The translations under genes were made by a program, and so were the position numbers. 64,000 nucleotides of DNA. Source: Hygrocybe punicea. Taxonomy: Eukaryota; Basidiomycota; Agaricomycetes; Agaricales; Hygrophoraceae. The notes below the pieces were generated by a model. That model was not told where the DNA came from and did not search any database. It saw nothing but the letters and a program-made list of their open reading frames with translations. Positions 11,437 to 23,367 of the stretch are shown here, piece after piece; position 1 is the stretch's first letter; each line of letters begins with the position of its first letter. The DNA lies in NCBI GenBank assembly GCA_963556145.1, contig OY744468.1, positions 1,550,001 through 1,614,000 on the forward strand, in the 5' to 3' direction.

Positions 11437-11476
11437 ATATTACTCGTCCCTCCTTTTTTTAGCAGGAGAACAAATA

Positions 11477-14400
11477 TTAAGATTGAGCATATATAAACAG
11501 TACAGCATTATTACCATTACATGACAATAAATTAATATTTGAAAAGTTATCTATATCACCTTCATTAATGCAAATTGATCTGGTTGATATACCATCATGA
11601 AACCATACCATACTGTTGATGAATATGCGGGCAGTAAAATGTGCATCACCAAAGTACACAATTCCTCTCAATGTGTAAGCAGTGGATATGTCATCAATTG
11701 ACAAGTTTATAACTTGACTAATTATTAAATTCTCAATAGAGTCAACTGTAAACATGATTAGAGGTGGAATTTTGTTAAATGCAATAAATTTAGTAATCTC
11801 TCCCCAACACAATTGACATTTGTGCCGTTGTCTATTAACTATGATTTGAGCAAGACATGTTGAGATGGTTCCAGAAAATGAATATGAACAATGAAAGATG
11901 GCATCACATCTATCATTTTCCAGAATGGTTATGTTTTCACAATTCATACATTTAAGACAAGTTGAAGTCATTGGTTCATTTGCTTTCATTATATAATGGG
12001 CCAAATCACTTATGGCAATGCCAACTTGACCATAAGGAAATATTTCGGGTTTATCTTGATGCAATAAATGTCTGATTGTATTTCTAACTGTTTCTAAATC
12101 TGTTGTGTGATTCTTGGATCGTTTGAATCCTAAGCTCAAAATCTTTAATATTTCATTGATGCTATTGAATCTTTTTTTCCAACTTGATGGATCTTCATTC
12201 CATATTGCTAGTAATATTGTAAAGAGTGAATCATAAGCACAGCTCCAATCTTCCGCATCCCATATAAACCCTTTTGGTTCATTTAATTCAATAGTACTTG
12301 TTTTTCGTCTTTTTTTCACAATGGAAGATGAACTTACAACTTGTTGTAATTTTTGTTTTTTATTTTGCAATACATTGGCTGTGGAATTTTTATGAGTGAC
12401 AGTGATTGGAACAGTTCCTTTTGCAGGAACAAAGTTGAGGTTTCTGAAATCTGCCTTTTGATTTTTGTTCATAGGTTTAATTAATTGCCATGGAGAGGGC
12501 TGTGTTGTGTATTGATTTAGTTGCTCCGTGGCTTTCCATGCAATAGCATGATGAATGTTTTTTGGAATATATGACTTTCCTTTCCATTTTCTAAATTGAT
12601 CAATGATAGAATTTCGCTGATCTCCCTTGACATGGTCTGGTAAGAGTCCTTGATATTTCAGTTTGGTAATCTCATCAAGCAGTTCTAATTCTCTGAATTC
12701 TTGCCTGAGATATCCAGAAGCACCACCTGTAATTACTTTAGGATCAAAGGCTTGCATGATGATAGTTCCTGCTGCAGAAGCACTTCTTGATAAGCAAGTA
12801 TAATAGGATTGGTGGTTTCTACAACTACTGAGGTCAACTACATTGTTAGGACGAGTACGTCCTTGACATGCATAATCAGTCATTGCAAAATTAGGCAGTA
12901 CCAACACTTGTTCTCTTGACAAAGATATCACATCATCATTCGGTAATGAGCACATGGTGGACGTGACATGTTTTGTAATCGGAACCACATTGTCAGGAAG
13001 TCCTTCTATGTTAATTTTTTTTGGAGGATTCAATAATCTGACAAATAAAGTGTCCAGTACAGTTTGTTGCTCAGGACCTATTGCACTCTGCCAACCCACA
13101 ACTATGCCCTCTGCTCCTTTGGTAATGCAGCACTCCATTGCATTATTGTTTCTCAGCATCACTGGCATGCCTACACATAAGTCCAATCTTCCTGGTATAT
13201 GATCAGAGGATGATGCATGTGGTTGGCTCCAAAGTAGCTTTTGGAGTGAGGGTTCCAATATCTTTGTGTGTCGAATAGGATCCAAAATTGTTGACATGTG
13301 ATGAGATTTTCTTTTGCTATTGGAACTAGTAGGATCATTCCATCTGTCTATGGAATAGAATGATGTTAATGGTCTCCTATTTTCAGCAGCAAAACGTTGA
13401 ATACCAAGTTCATTGATTTTGTCTTTTTGTGCATTCAATGCAGTTATAACTGACACATTCCTGAATTTCTTTTGGGCTAATTTTGGATCATTTGGACTTT
13501 TTCCTGCAACACGAGTACGAAGAAATGCAATATCTTTGGGAGTACATGCTTTGTATCTCATGTTTTCCAAAGCAAGCCTCAGTTGGACATCTTCCTCTGA
13601 CTGATTGGTTTGTCTCATATTTTCACGTAATATAACAACTGTTGTTATTTGATGCCAAAGAGCTTTGCCTATAGCCGCTTCCTGATTTGCTATAGTTTGA
13701 CTGGAATTGATTTGGACATCAACGGTTCCAGAGTATAAAGGAGCACCACTCATAGCTGGTGGAAGTTGGCCAAAATCTCCTGCAAATATCATATTAATGC
13801 CATTAAAGGGTTCATCATAAACACCACGTGCTTTTGCACACTGAGCACTGATTTTATACATATCTCTGCAAGATAACATTGACACCTCATCAATGAAAAT
13901 GTAATCCACACCATCAAGATTGGCACGTACTTGTGCAAGGGAACAAGATGATCCTCCCTGATTAATTCCAAGAATGGAGTGATATGTGGATCCATTTACA
14001 AGGGCAGCAGCACCACCGGTTGGTGCAAGAACCACAAATTGATGATTTTCGTTGTGTTTACCAAAAAAACTAGTCAATGCTTTGATGACTTGTGATTTCC
14101 CTGTGCCTGCCATTCCACCAAGATACATGCGTAGCTTATCAGAACTATTAATCAACGTAGAGTGATTGGCAATGATATGAAATGCTCTCTTTTGGTCAGT
14201 GTTCAACTTGTAATCATTGATAGTTATATCAATAAGATGACGATCAGCTCTGTTTGCAGGAATAAACATATGGTTGATGTATGCTGCATCCACTATCTTG
14301 ACATCATTATATTGAAAATTTGCCAATTTATCTATGGTTGCTGTGTTTGTTGGTAAATTTTTATTTCTGTCATCGATGATTTCTTTTTTCTTTGCAAGGA

Positions 14401-17400
14401 CTGCAGCTCTCCAAAATTTTGCTGATTGTACTACAGGTGGTTCTATAGGTATCAAAGGTCCTATATCTGGGGTACCATCAATACAATCATCGAGCCATCC
14501 TGACCTTTTCAAAGTTCTTTCAGCTATTAGCATTTGATCTTTCCTCTTTTGTCCTTTTTGACCAAGTTTCAGGAGTATTTCTGTGTCATTATTGTCTTCA
14601 TCAATGTTGTTGTTGAAGTCGTCGCCGTTAAATGCAAATTCAGCATTGTGCATGTCATCCAGTTCATCAAGACCGTTTGAGGTCGCCCATGAATACCTTA
14701 TATCTGCAGTATTATTCTTCTGACGTTTAGCAGAGAAATCATCTCTTGCATCCAAACACTCATACCGCAGACCAAAGTATTTCATGATCTCGAGCTCTCT
14801 TTTAGAAAACTCATGGTCTACAAAAGCATTATCCCATGTTTGTAATTTACATTTGAGTTCTTTGCCACTTCTCCATGGCTTGAAAAACATTAACATTGTA
14901 CAACAATAATATTCTCGATCACCACGGTCAGCCCTTGGCAAAGTGTTTGGAATAAAATTAGGAACTATGAAGGGATCATTCCCTTTCATTTTGGCATGGT
15001 GGGTAAGATATTGTGGATGATTGGGATGTAAAGTATAATCATTTTCAAATTTTGTCAATTTATTAAGATCAACTTCATTTGTTTTATCAACTATTTCTGG
15101 GCCTGCATTTTTATTCAAACTATCAGGTTTTAGAATTTCATCTATCTCCATGACTATATCATTATCAACGACATCAGACAAGTTGTCATCACTGGAATAG
15201 TCAACATTAGTAGGTTCAGTGCAAGAGTCAGACAAATCATCACAGCCTAGATTGTCAAAAATTTGGTTTTGCACTGGTTCTCTTCTGGCCCTTTTGGTCT
15301 TTGTTTTGGTGCGTCTTTTCTTTGGTTCCATAGTGGCAAGACGTATCCAGTCATACAGTGATACATTATCATACAAGGCTGGTCTGAACATATAATTATT
15401 TACTTTGGAAAGTCCAATGTATGCGCCATTATTCTTACCAATAACAACCTTTTGTGCATTATCTTGGTCTTCACATATATTGGGAATTTCTTCATCAGAC
15501 CATGCACTGATAACCTCTTTAACATAAGATCTCCAAAAGAATGGCACAAATTTATGACTGGTGTAGTGATCAGGATTTCCAAGGACATATAATGAAGCCA
15601 TTGGAGCACCAATTTCCATTTTGGAGGTGAGTGAATTGACTATTTGTGTAAACAGCTTTCTGACTTTGTCTTTTCTTTTCAGGTCGCCACCAATCATTTC
15701 GGAATTCTTATCAAAAATACTTTTTATCACTTCAAAAATGCTGTAGGTCTTCAAGGAGAATTTTGTAATATAATCTGTTATGTATGCAACTATGGCCTTT
15801 ATAGCAGTACCTGATAATGAGCTGGTCACATCAGAATTGCATTGTAGCATATATGTAACTTCAGGTGTCACCGTGTTCATCCAAGGTTCACCATGCTTGA
15901 GGTTGAGAGCACCAGTGTTAGGTTCTACAAAGGTTTGTTGAAAGATATCACGGGGAAATCGTCGTTTACATTCACCTTTCGAATTAAGACAATATGGCTT
16001 TTTTTTGCCATCATGCCTGTTATGTACATTTAATCGCAATAAAAGATCATCTACAACATCTTGAAACCTTTGCCACCATGTTGATCTTTTGTTGTGATAT
16101 TGACAATTCATGGAACAATTATATGATGGTGGATCTGGCATGACACATGTTGGTTGTTGATATTCAGGTTTCGACATTGTCTGTTCCATTTTCTGTGATA
16201 CCTCATCTTTAGAACCTGTCATGAATTGTCCTACACACAAACTTTCCAAATATTCCACCAATCTTTTCTGAAAGTCAGAATTTTCACCCATAATTTTGTC
16301 ACGTATTTCCTGAGGTGTAAGGCATCCCTTTATCCACAACAGCATATGAAGATGCAAGGACATCCTTGTTCCTCTACCGTTGCATAATAACCTGATGTGT
16401 TTCCATACAGGCCAGGATGAGATTCATTTATTCCTAATATATGTTTGATGAACATTTCAGTAGTAAAGTGAAAGAAGCGGGCTCCAGCAACTGGATTGTT
16501 TGCAATTAGTTTGTAACAATCCTGGGGTAGACGTAGTTTAGGATAAAACTTTTCTTTGTTGTCAGCATAATATAAGCATAGTGGGTGATTGATGTCTGCA
16601 GGTGCAAAAGTGATAAACCAAGTCGGAGCACCAATATAGGATATCAGAGACCAAATCTCATTTCGCATGTATTTCTTGTTAGTAATTGAACCTTTGACCT
16701 GACCAGCTACGTGATCCAGATCAGAAATGAGTTTATAGCATGCTTTCTCTTCCGATGTATCTGGTTTGACTCTATCACCTCTAGACAATCTTTTAGAGAG
16801 GTCATCCAAAACAGCTGTATTGATATTCATCAGGCGATCTGCAATATCGTTGAAATTATGTTTGTTAGTCAACAAATATCCTCCGGTTGTACTGTCTTTG
16901 ATTTGTTCTTGATTGAATGCAATCAATGGGAAATAGGGATCAGTTTGAAATCTTTTGTCATGGTACATCAGAAGATGCCTTTTATGCATCATATCACTGA
17001 TGCTTAAAACATCTTTGTCAATGCTGCTAATACCGCCCAAGCCATATGGAAATAGGCAGGGGAACATCATAGGATATAATTGAGGATTATTAAAGAATGA
17101 TTCTGGATTTCTAGCATGGCTTATGGCAAGAACACCACCATGGTCATCTATCAAGTGCTTGGTGGCTCTAGCTATTAATGCTTTTGGACTTGTAATATCT
17201 AGATCTTCGCCAGTTACACCACTAACAACAAAGGGACAAGGCCCATCTTCAACACCATCTTCCTCTTCATTGTCAAATGCACTAGTGGCTTCCGGTTCCT
17301 TATTTGTGTCTGCTGGTCGATATGCAACTACAACAGGAATTCCATGATCTGGATATTGTGCTAGATTTTCATAGGAGATATCTAAATCATAGTAATCCAT

Positions 17401-19209
17401 GTGATTCAATTTCAGCCATTCTAAAGCTGCTGAAACTCGCCTTCGGCGAACCAATAAAGGCGTTCGCTCCATGTCTTCTGGAGTTGGTCTGGCAGGACCA
17501 GTGAAAATAAAGGCTAGCACTTCATCAAGTTCTTTAATTGTTGGAGGCAACCGTTGATATATCTTTGGTGTTGGGTTTTGAAACATGATGGCATTTGCTT
17601 TCATTTTATGCATCCCAGAGGAGACACGAACAATACATTTGTTGTGACGAACACAGGCAATCAAAAGTTGTTCAGCAAATGTTAGATTTTGAAGTTGTGC
17701 AGGAATTCTTCCCATCCAAAGTCCATTTGCCAAAGCATATTTGGGAGTTTGGCCTTTATTCAGACTGAGCACACATGGTTTGCATATCCATTTACATGTG
17801 TCATCTAGCACTGGACCTTTGATATCCTCTATTGGATCAGAACAATGATATCGTTCACATCTTGTGATTCCCATATTGTTTCTAGTTAAGATTTTCAGAT
17901 TAACCTTCGTCTTTGACAATAAAGACATGTTCTTCAACGCAACCAATTGACCACATACAGCACACCCACTTTCTTAGAAACATTCGGGTGATGTATCTCT
18001 GCACCAGTTGCTGATTATGGTTTCCTTCAATTCAATAGATGGTGGACGAGGAGGAAATAATTGCTCATCTGACTTGTCCAATTCTTCTTTCATTTTAGTC
18101 TCAGTTTCTTCTTTTCCGCACTCATATGTTTCTGTCATTTGTTGTCTTTTGTACCACTCTTTACACTTATCTTTATTTGATTTAATATCATGCACATGAA
18201 AAATAGAAACATAAGTATCACAAGCTGAACAATTATGCCTCATTAATGCCACAGATAGATCTTGTCCATGTAATCTTCGTAATGTCTTTGACAAATATAT
18301 ACCATGTATTGTTGTTATTTCACCAATATCCTTCACTGTCAAATTTGGCAGAAGTTCATGTAAAGACATTTTAACACATGCATAATTTTTTCTATCTTCA
18401 TATAAAGTGTTGGCAGTTTGTTCATCAATATGCCCCACATATTCGAATAATATGTCAGAATCATGGTTGATATTATTAGACGGTAGCATGAAAGATTGAA
18501 TAAAGCTAAACTTGAATGTTGGTATTCGTTTACCACCACCAATGTAGTCATATCTATGAACGGAATTTATATATAAAGATTTAAACAAGTTTCTGAATAA
18601 ATTCAAATTGAACATAATTATGTTTGAACGGCTATGCCGTATTATGAAACATAGTGTGGTCCACAGCAACGTTGCATGTGATAGAGAACTAGTAATACAA
18701 TGAAATAAATATGTTTTGAAATCATGTTGTCTCAATAGCGATCGCATGAGCAATGCTTTGATCATTTCACAACGACATTGGACAGTGATAGGTTTGAGAA
18801 GACAATACAAAGCAAAGAGATATTTAGGAGGTAAGAAATATGTTCTGTCATATTGAATAGAACGTAATTGCATTTTGAATGCGCTATTTTTAAATGTAGT
18901 CCAAACGAATAATGGATCGACCGTCAAGTTATCTTTTGTTATTTCAATGAACTTTACACATTGTGTTGCATTTATTTGCATCAATATTGTTGCATCGCCC
19001 TGATCTGGGGCAAACTCATGTTCTATGAGTTTTCTTTGAAAAACACCCAATTCTTGGGTCAATGCCGATATCAAAGGAGCGGATATTGGTTCAAGAGAGA
19101 TATACATAAGTTGGTCTTGGCATAGTTGTGGAAATATGGTTGCGTTTGCAAGGAAATGTAGATAAGTCAATACCGCAATGCAGACATGCATGATATCGTG
19201 GAGATTCAT
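11477..19209 (-). pseudogene. Helitron Rep-helicase polyprotein, broken by one stop and one frameshift
   Basis: Three pieces lie end to end: 19209-17974, 17946-16330 and 16363-11477 (1,628 codons). The first two share one frame and are split only by a TAA at 17974-17976 (ECF*ESGCAVC). The third is in another frame, and a single-base change near 16360 would join them. Order: Cys-rich N-terminal region (CSACDTYVS; ESGCAVCGQLV); Helitron N-terminal domain (16.3-17.9 kb); Rep with HUH motif HLH at residues 4-6 of the last piece and tyrosines 194 and 198 in VAYITDYITK; Pif1 helicase with Walker A GGMAGTGKS near residue 750, Walker B FIDEVS near 823 and GDFGQLPP. The last 270 residues hold WSCAYDSLF (near 1374), DAHFTARI (near 1571) and WFHDG, a Cys-His-Asp arrangement of a papain-like or deubiquitinase-type protease. 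The breaks suggest recent loss of activity. Confidence 0.88.
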
Positions 19210-19494
19210 GTGGATTGGTGATAGTAAGAGAAAGCACCGCCCATGTATCTATTTAACTAGTTAAGTGGTTCAGATCATGAACAACAATTAACACAATTGG
19301 ATTGATCATATGACATTATCTTATTTGTAAGCTCTTCCAAAAACATCATAAGGTGTGCCTGAAGCTTTATAATGTTTTTATTCAATTGAATGTTTTCGTA
19401 ACATACGTAATATTCCGGTACTGAATAGTCATAGCTTTCCTTGGAGTGATGGTTATGCTTGCCACCATATGAGGGGGATTTGTTACAGTTGTCA

Positions 19495-19690
19495 CAGGGG
19501 ATGGATGAGGAATTTACCATCAAATAATATTGAGATCTCCACTCAATTATTTTTGTTGTTATCATAAGTCTGAAAACGTTGTAAAAAGTGGATAACGTTA
19601 TGTTTTCGACATTTTCGGACTTATGATAGCAACAAAATAATTGAGTGGAGATCTCAATATTATTTGATGGCAAAAATTCCTCATCCGTCT
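19495..19690. repeat. Long imperfect palindrome upstream of the Helitron ORF
   Basis: 19504-19573 (starting GATGAGGAATTTACCATC) pairs with 19617-19685 almost perfectly, and the match continues imperfectly to the centre near 19590. Most of the 190 bp is one hairpin. A minus-strand frame of 132 codons (19275-19673, Cys- and His-containing, e.g. IPCDNCNKSPSYGG) overlaps it and might be a leading exon of the Helitron gene, but part of it is only the palindrome. The palindrome may belong to the Helitron 5' region or be a foldback insertion. Confidence 0.7.
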
Positions 19691-20158
19691 CCTATGTGTC
19701 TCCCCATTTAATTGGTCCATAAAGTTGGCAGTTCTGGTTTATTACATATATTCAATTTGAATGTTCATTAACTCGAGTCATAGTAATCCAAGGTTGTCCT
19801 TCTCATGTTACCTTCTCATGTTACCTGTGGTGGCTGTACTGACAAACGTGAACTGAAATTAATACACTTAATTTAGGCAAACAGGTTTTCAGTCACCAAG
19901 ATCGATGTCTTATGTGATATCTGTGTATACTTATTATCTTACTCAATTGTTATGGTCATAGGAAAGTAACACAAGCCATTTTCAATAGAGCAAAAAAAGA
20001 AATGTACAGATATTGTACAAATGTAAAGAATGGCGGTAGAGGAGGACGTTGAGGGCACAGATTACCAACAGATTACCAGAAATCAACGACTGAGATAAAA
20101 GTGTCTTTAGTCAAATATAATTAATACTCCACAAAAAGAGGACTTACAGCAACCGAAA
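19691..20158. other. Non-coding, nothing recognised
   Basis: AT-rich sequence with a short direct repeat (CTTCTCATGTTACC at about 19799 and 19811). The 5' end of the Helitron may lie here. Confidence 0.4.
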
Positions 20159-22060
20159 CTAAGGGCCAGGGTCCAGTTTAGATGTTGACGCCTTGGGAGA
20201 TGAAGGCCTTGTTTGGCTCGGCGTAATCGAGACTAGGATATCGTGAGGAACGATATTGCTCCAATCTACATCCATTGATAAACCGCCTGGCTCCGCTGGG
20301 GTCGACGACTGATGGCGTGACGATGCACGTGTATTGGGACGGAATCCTAGGATATTGATAAGATCAGATGTGAAATCTATATAGAGTGTGATGTGCATAC
20401 CCGGAGTTGGAGACTTCTTCGGAGGCTTCGCTGGCTGGAGCCTTTCTGCGATAATACCGGCTTGCTCCGATGCCAGATCCAACTTCCTCCTCTTTGCTGT
20501 CTCGCCGTCCTCGTGATCGCCGCTGAGAGAGTCCTGTATGGGTTTGGGAGGTCCATCGTTGTCGTGCATGATTACATCGTCATCAGAATGCAACAACCCC
20601 TCCCATTCTGGTCCTAACAAGCCCAACTTTGCGGATTCCAGTGGCACATCATCCGACTCGGAGGAGACGGGTGGTTTAACTTCCACTGTCAATTTTTCGG
20701 ATTCCGATTTCTTGGATCCGCGCAACGGCGCAATTTCGACAGCGACTGCGAGATGTCAGTGCATTATTCAGAGCAAAGTGAGTAACGTACGCATTTGAGC
20801 CTTTGATCGTTTCTTCTTTACCGGGGCTACATCCTCCTCCATCTTGATATCGTCTATGCATGAATGAACAATATGCGTTATAAGCTTGATATTTAGAATT
20901 TAATAACTCACCGTCAGCGTCGTCATCGGGTTTGGACCTGTGATGATGAGGAGTTACCGTGTGTGATGATCACAGACAATGAAAGTACTTACTGGGCTTG
21001 GGCTTGGGCTTGGGCTTCTTTTTGTCCTTCTCGGACGAATTGTCTGCGCCACCTGAATATTCAGTACATCTATACACTGCTATGGTTAAAAATTTGTACA
21101 AACCAGCGGAGGATGTCTTCTGTTTTTTGACCGATTTTGACTTGGCTTTGCCCTTGCCCTTGCCCTGGGGAACTGGCTCTTCTGCAAATGTATTATATTA
21201 TTAGCACATTCACACATGTAATTATGGATCATACCTTCATCGTCCTCCGCCACATCGGCATCGACGAGGACACTATGTCCTTTACACCAAGCAATAACAT
21301 GACCGATGATTTCGAGCTTTGTGGCGTCCGGAAGCCCACCGAACGACCAATTTGCAGAGGTTCCGCTGTGCCATGCTGGCACAGATTCGTCATATTTCGC
21401 CCAATCTATGATGCCAGATGTCATAATCCATTTGTCTGCCAATGCGTATATATACTCACCGAGGTCCTCTGGCATGGTCTCGGTGCTAACAGCGCCATGT
21501 TGAATCAATGCCGATGGAGAATGCTTGCCGACATAAAACTCTTTGAGGAGCCAATCGTCGAAAATCTTGCTTCGCCAGTCACGGGCAACCTCGTTGGCCC
21601 ATTTTGCGACCAAAACCTCTGCCCAAATTTCGTCCATGACGGTGTCGGTATACTTGAGGTAATCCCGAAGTAAATCGGTCCCTTCCTTATCGTTTTTGAC
21701 ATAGTCCGGCAAGTAGTGGGGTGCCTTGTTGTATGCGATGGCTGCTGTCGCGTAGATGTACATATCCATTTGATAAATCAATCGACGCAGCGGTTCCTCG
21801 TATCGTTCGGGCATTTCCCGCCATAACTCGCCTCGGGCGGTGGCATCGTGAGGGTGGGTCTTCAGTACATAGAGATTACGAGAGAAGACGGGAACGGTGC
21901 CGGATTCCTTGTTGGGTGCCGGAATCTTCGGCGGGACCATGTACTGGATTTGGAAGATGCGATGCAGCTCCTGCAGCTTTTTGGGCGGCGCATCAGGCCA
22001 GTATTTGAAAGCCGCGGGATTGATGGCGCGAGTCGAAGTTTTGACGACTGGCAAGGACAT
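20159..22060 (-). CDS. Hypothetical nuclear-type protein with lysine/acidic tail
   Basis: The start ATG is at 22060. Exon 1 (22060-21235) encodes about 275 residues of mainly helical sequence (KYWPDAPPKKLQELHRIFQI, then VARDWRSKIFDDWLLKEFYV). A 53-nt intron (21182-21234) leads to an exon rich in GKGKGKAKSK. Further short exons carry lysine/proline repeats (KKKPKPKPKPKP), the acidic stretch KPDDDADDDIKMEEDVAPVK and KKKRSK, which could act as nuclear localisation signals. The last exon, in the 20725-20159 frame, is acidic and serine-rich. No stop or frameshift was found. I cannot name the N-terminal domain. It lies between a Helitron and the palindrome array and could be host-derived or transposon-borne. 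Confidence 0.65.
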
Positions 22061-22421
22061 GGTAGCTGTAGTAGAATCTTTGTGGTGGGCGTCTGAGGGA
22101 AAAAACGAGGGGAACGGAAAACGTTGGATGTCAGGGTCGATGCCCTAGCCTATGAAGCAACTGGCCAGGTCAGATGACCTGTCAACGACACATGTTCGGC
22201 ATTGTATACATTGATCGGACACGCGGTGTACAAATAACATACAACCAAACAGATTCTGAAGTTGTGCCATAATACATCCTTAAAATGTCGATAAGCGCTA
22301 TTTGTCATGTAGCTATACAAATATATATTGTTAACTTGTGACACGTCGAAGAGATCGAACATGCTTGATGTTAATATACATAATGGTATGGTCATTAACA
22401 TAGACAATGGATTATCGAATG

Positions 22422-23088
22422 CTTGTCGAACACTCGTCGAACAGGCCGAACAGTGTTCGAAAAGTGTTCGACAAGTCAATGCTACGTCAATAAATCAAGT
22501 GGAATATATATTAACGTAGCAATGACTTGTCGAACACTTGTCAAACAGGCCGAACACTGTTCGACAAGTGTTCGACAAGTCATTGCTACGTCAATAAATT
22601 AAGTGTAATATATTTTAACGTAGCTATGGCTTGTCGAACACTTGTCGAACAGGCCGAACAGTGTTCGACAAGTGTTCGACAAGTCATTGCTTTGTTAATA
22701 AATCAAGTGGAATATAGATTAACGTAGCAATGACTTTCGAACACTTGTCGAACAGGCCGAACACTGTTCGACAAGTGTTCGACAAGTCATTGCTACGTCA
22801 ATAAATTAAGTGTAATATATATTAACGTAGCTACGGCTTGTCGAACACTTGTCGAACAGGCCGAACACTGTTCGACAAGTGTTCGACAAGTCATTGCTAC
22901 GTTAATATATATTCCACTTAATGTATTGACGTAGCATTGGCTTCTCGAACACTTGTCGAACAGGCCGAACACTGTTCGACAAGAGTTCGACAAGCCATAC
23001 GGACATTGATTAACGCATCAAGATGCATATGACTAACCGAACACTTGCCGAACAGTGTTCGGCCTGTTCGACACGTGTTCGGCAGGTC
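22422..23088. repeat. Left array of palindromic 104-bp repeats
   Basis: Six 54-bp near-perfect palindromes start at 22422, 22526, 22630, 22734, 22837 and 22941, a period of 104 bp, and a seventh, diverged and reversed, lies at 23036-23088. Each is built from GTCGAACA/TGTTCGAC modules around an off-centre GGCC. The 50-bp spacers are themselves palindromic (GTCATTGCTACGT...ACGTAGCAATGAC). The same palindrome, in opposite orientation by its GGCC asymmetry, makes the array at 29868-30570. This looks like subterminal transposase-binding repeats. Cruciform formation is likely. Confidence 0.92.
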
Positions 23089-23367
23089 GTTACATTGTTA
23101 TTCATTCTAAAGACAAATATGGGTGCACAACCAACCCCTTGCCGATCCAACCAGGGGAGCATCATTGTTGCCGTTGTCACCTGACATGAATCTGATATCA
23201 TTGATAGTCAAAACGATTATCCAAACTTGATTAACTCTTCTTCTCCTTCACACACACCATCTCACAACACATCCCGAGTTATAGAACACATACCGGTATA
23301 TCACAGTACCATTCTGAACCCCGTTGAATTTACAAACTAACATAATCTGATCTGTTAGACCTTCAAT

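Larger units (their letters stand above)
11405..19700 (-). mobile_element. Helitron on the minus strand (5' end unresolved)
   Basis: The 3' end is precise: CTAG at 11405-11408 followed by T on the minus strand, with a hairpin 10 nt upstream. The ORF set 11477-19209 encodes a Helitron N-terminal region, a Y2-type HUH Rep nuclease and a Pif1-family helicase. Rolling-circle transposition into an A|T site is expected. The 5' end should read TC after an A somewhere above 19.2 kb. I could not locate it; 19700 is a nominal limit placed after the palindrome at 19495-19690. No RPA-like gene is seen downstream here, unlike the second Helitron remnant at 55.3 kb. Confidence 0.85.
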
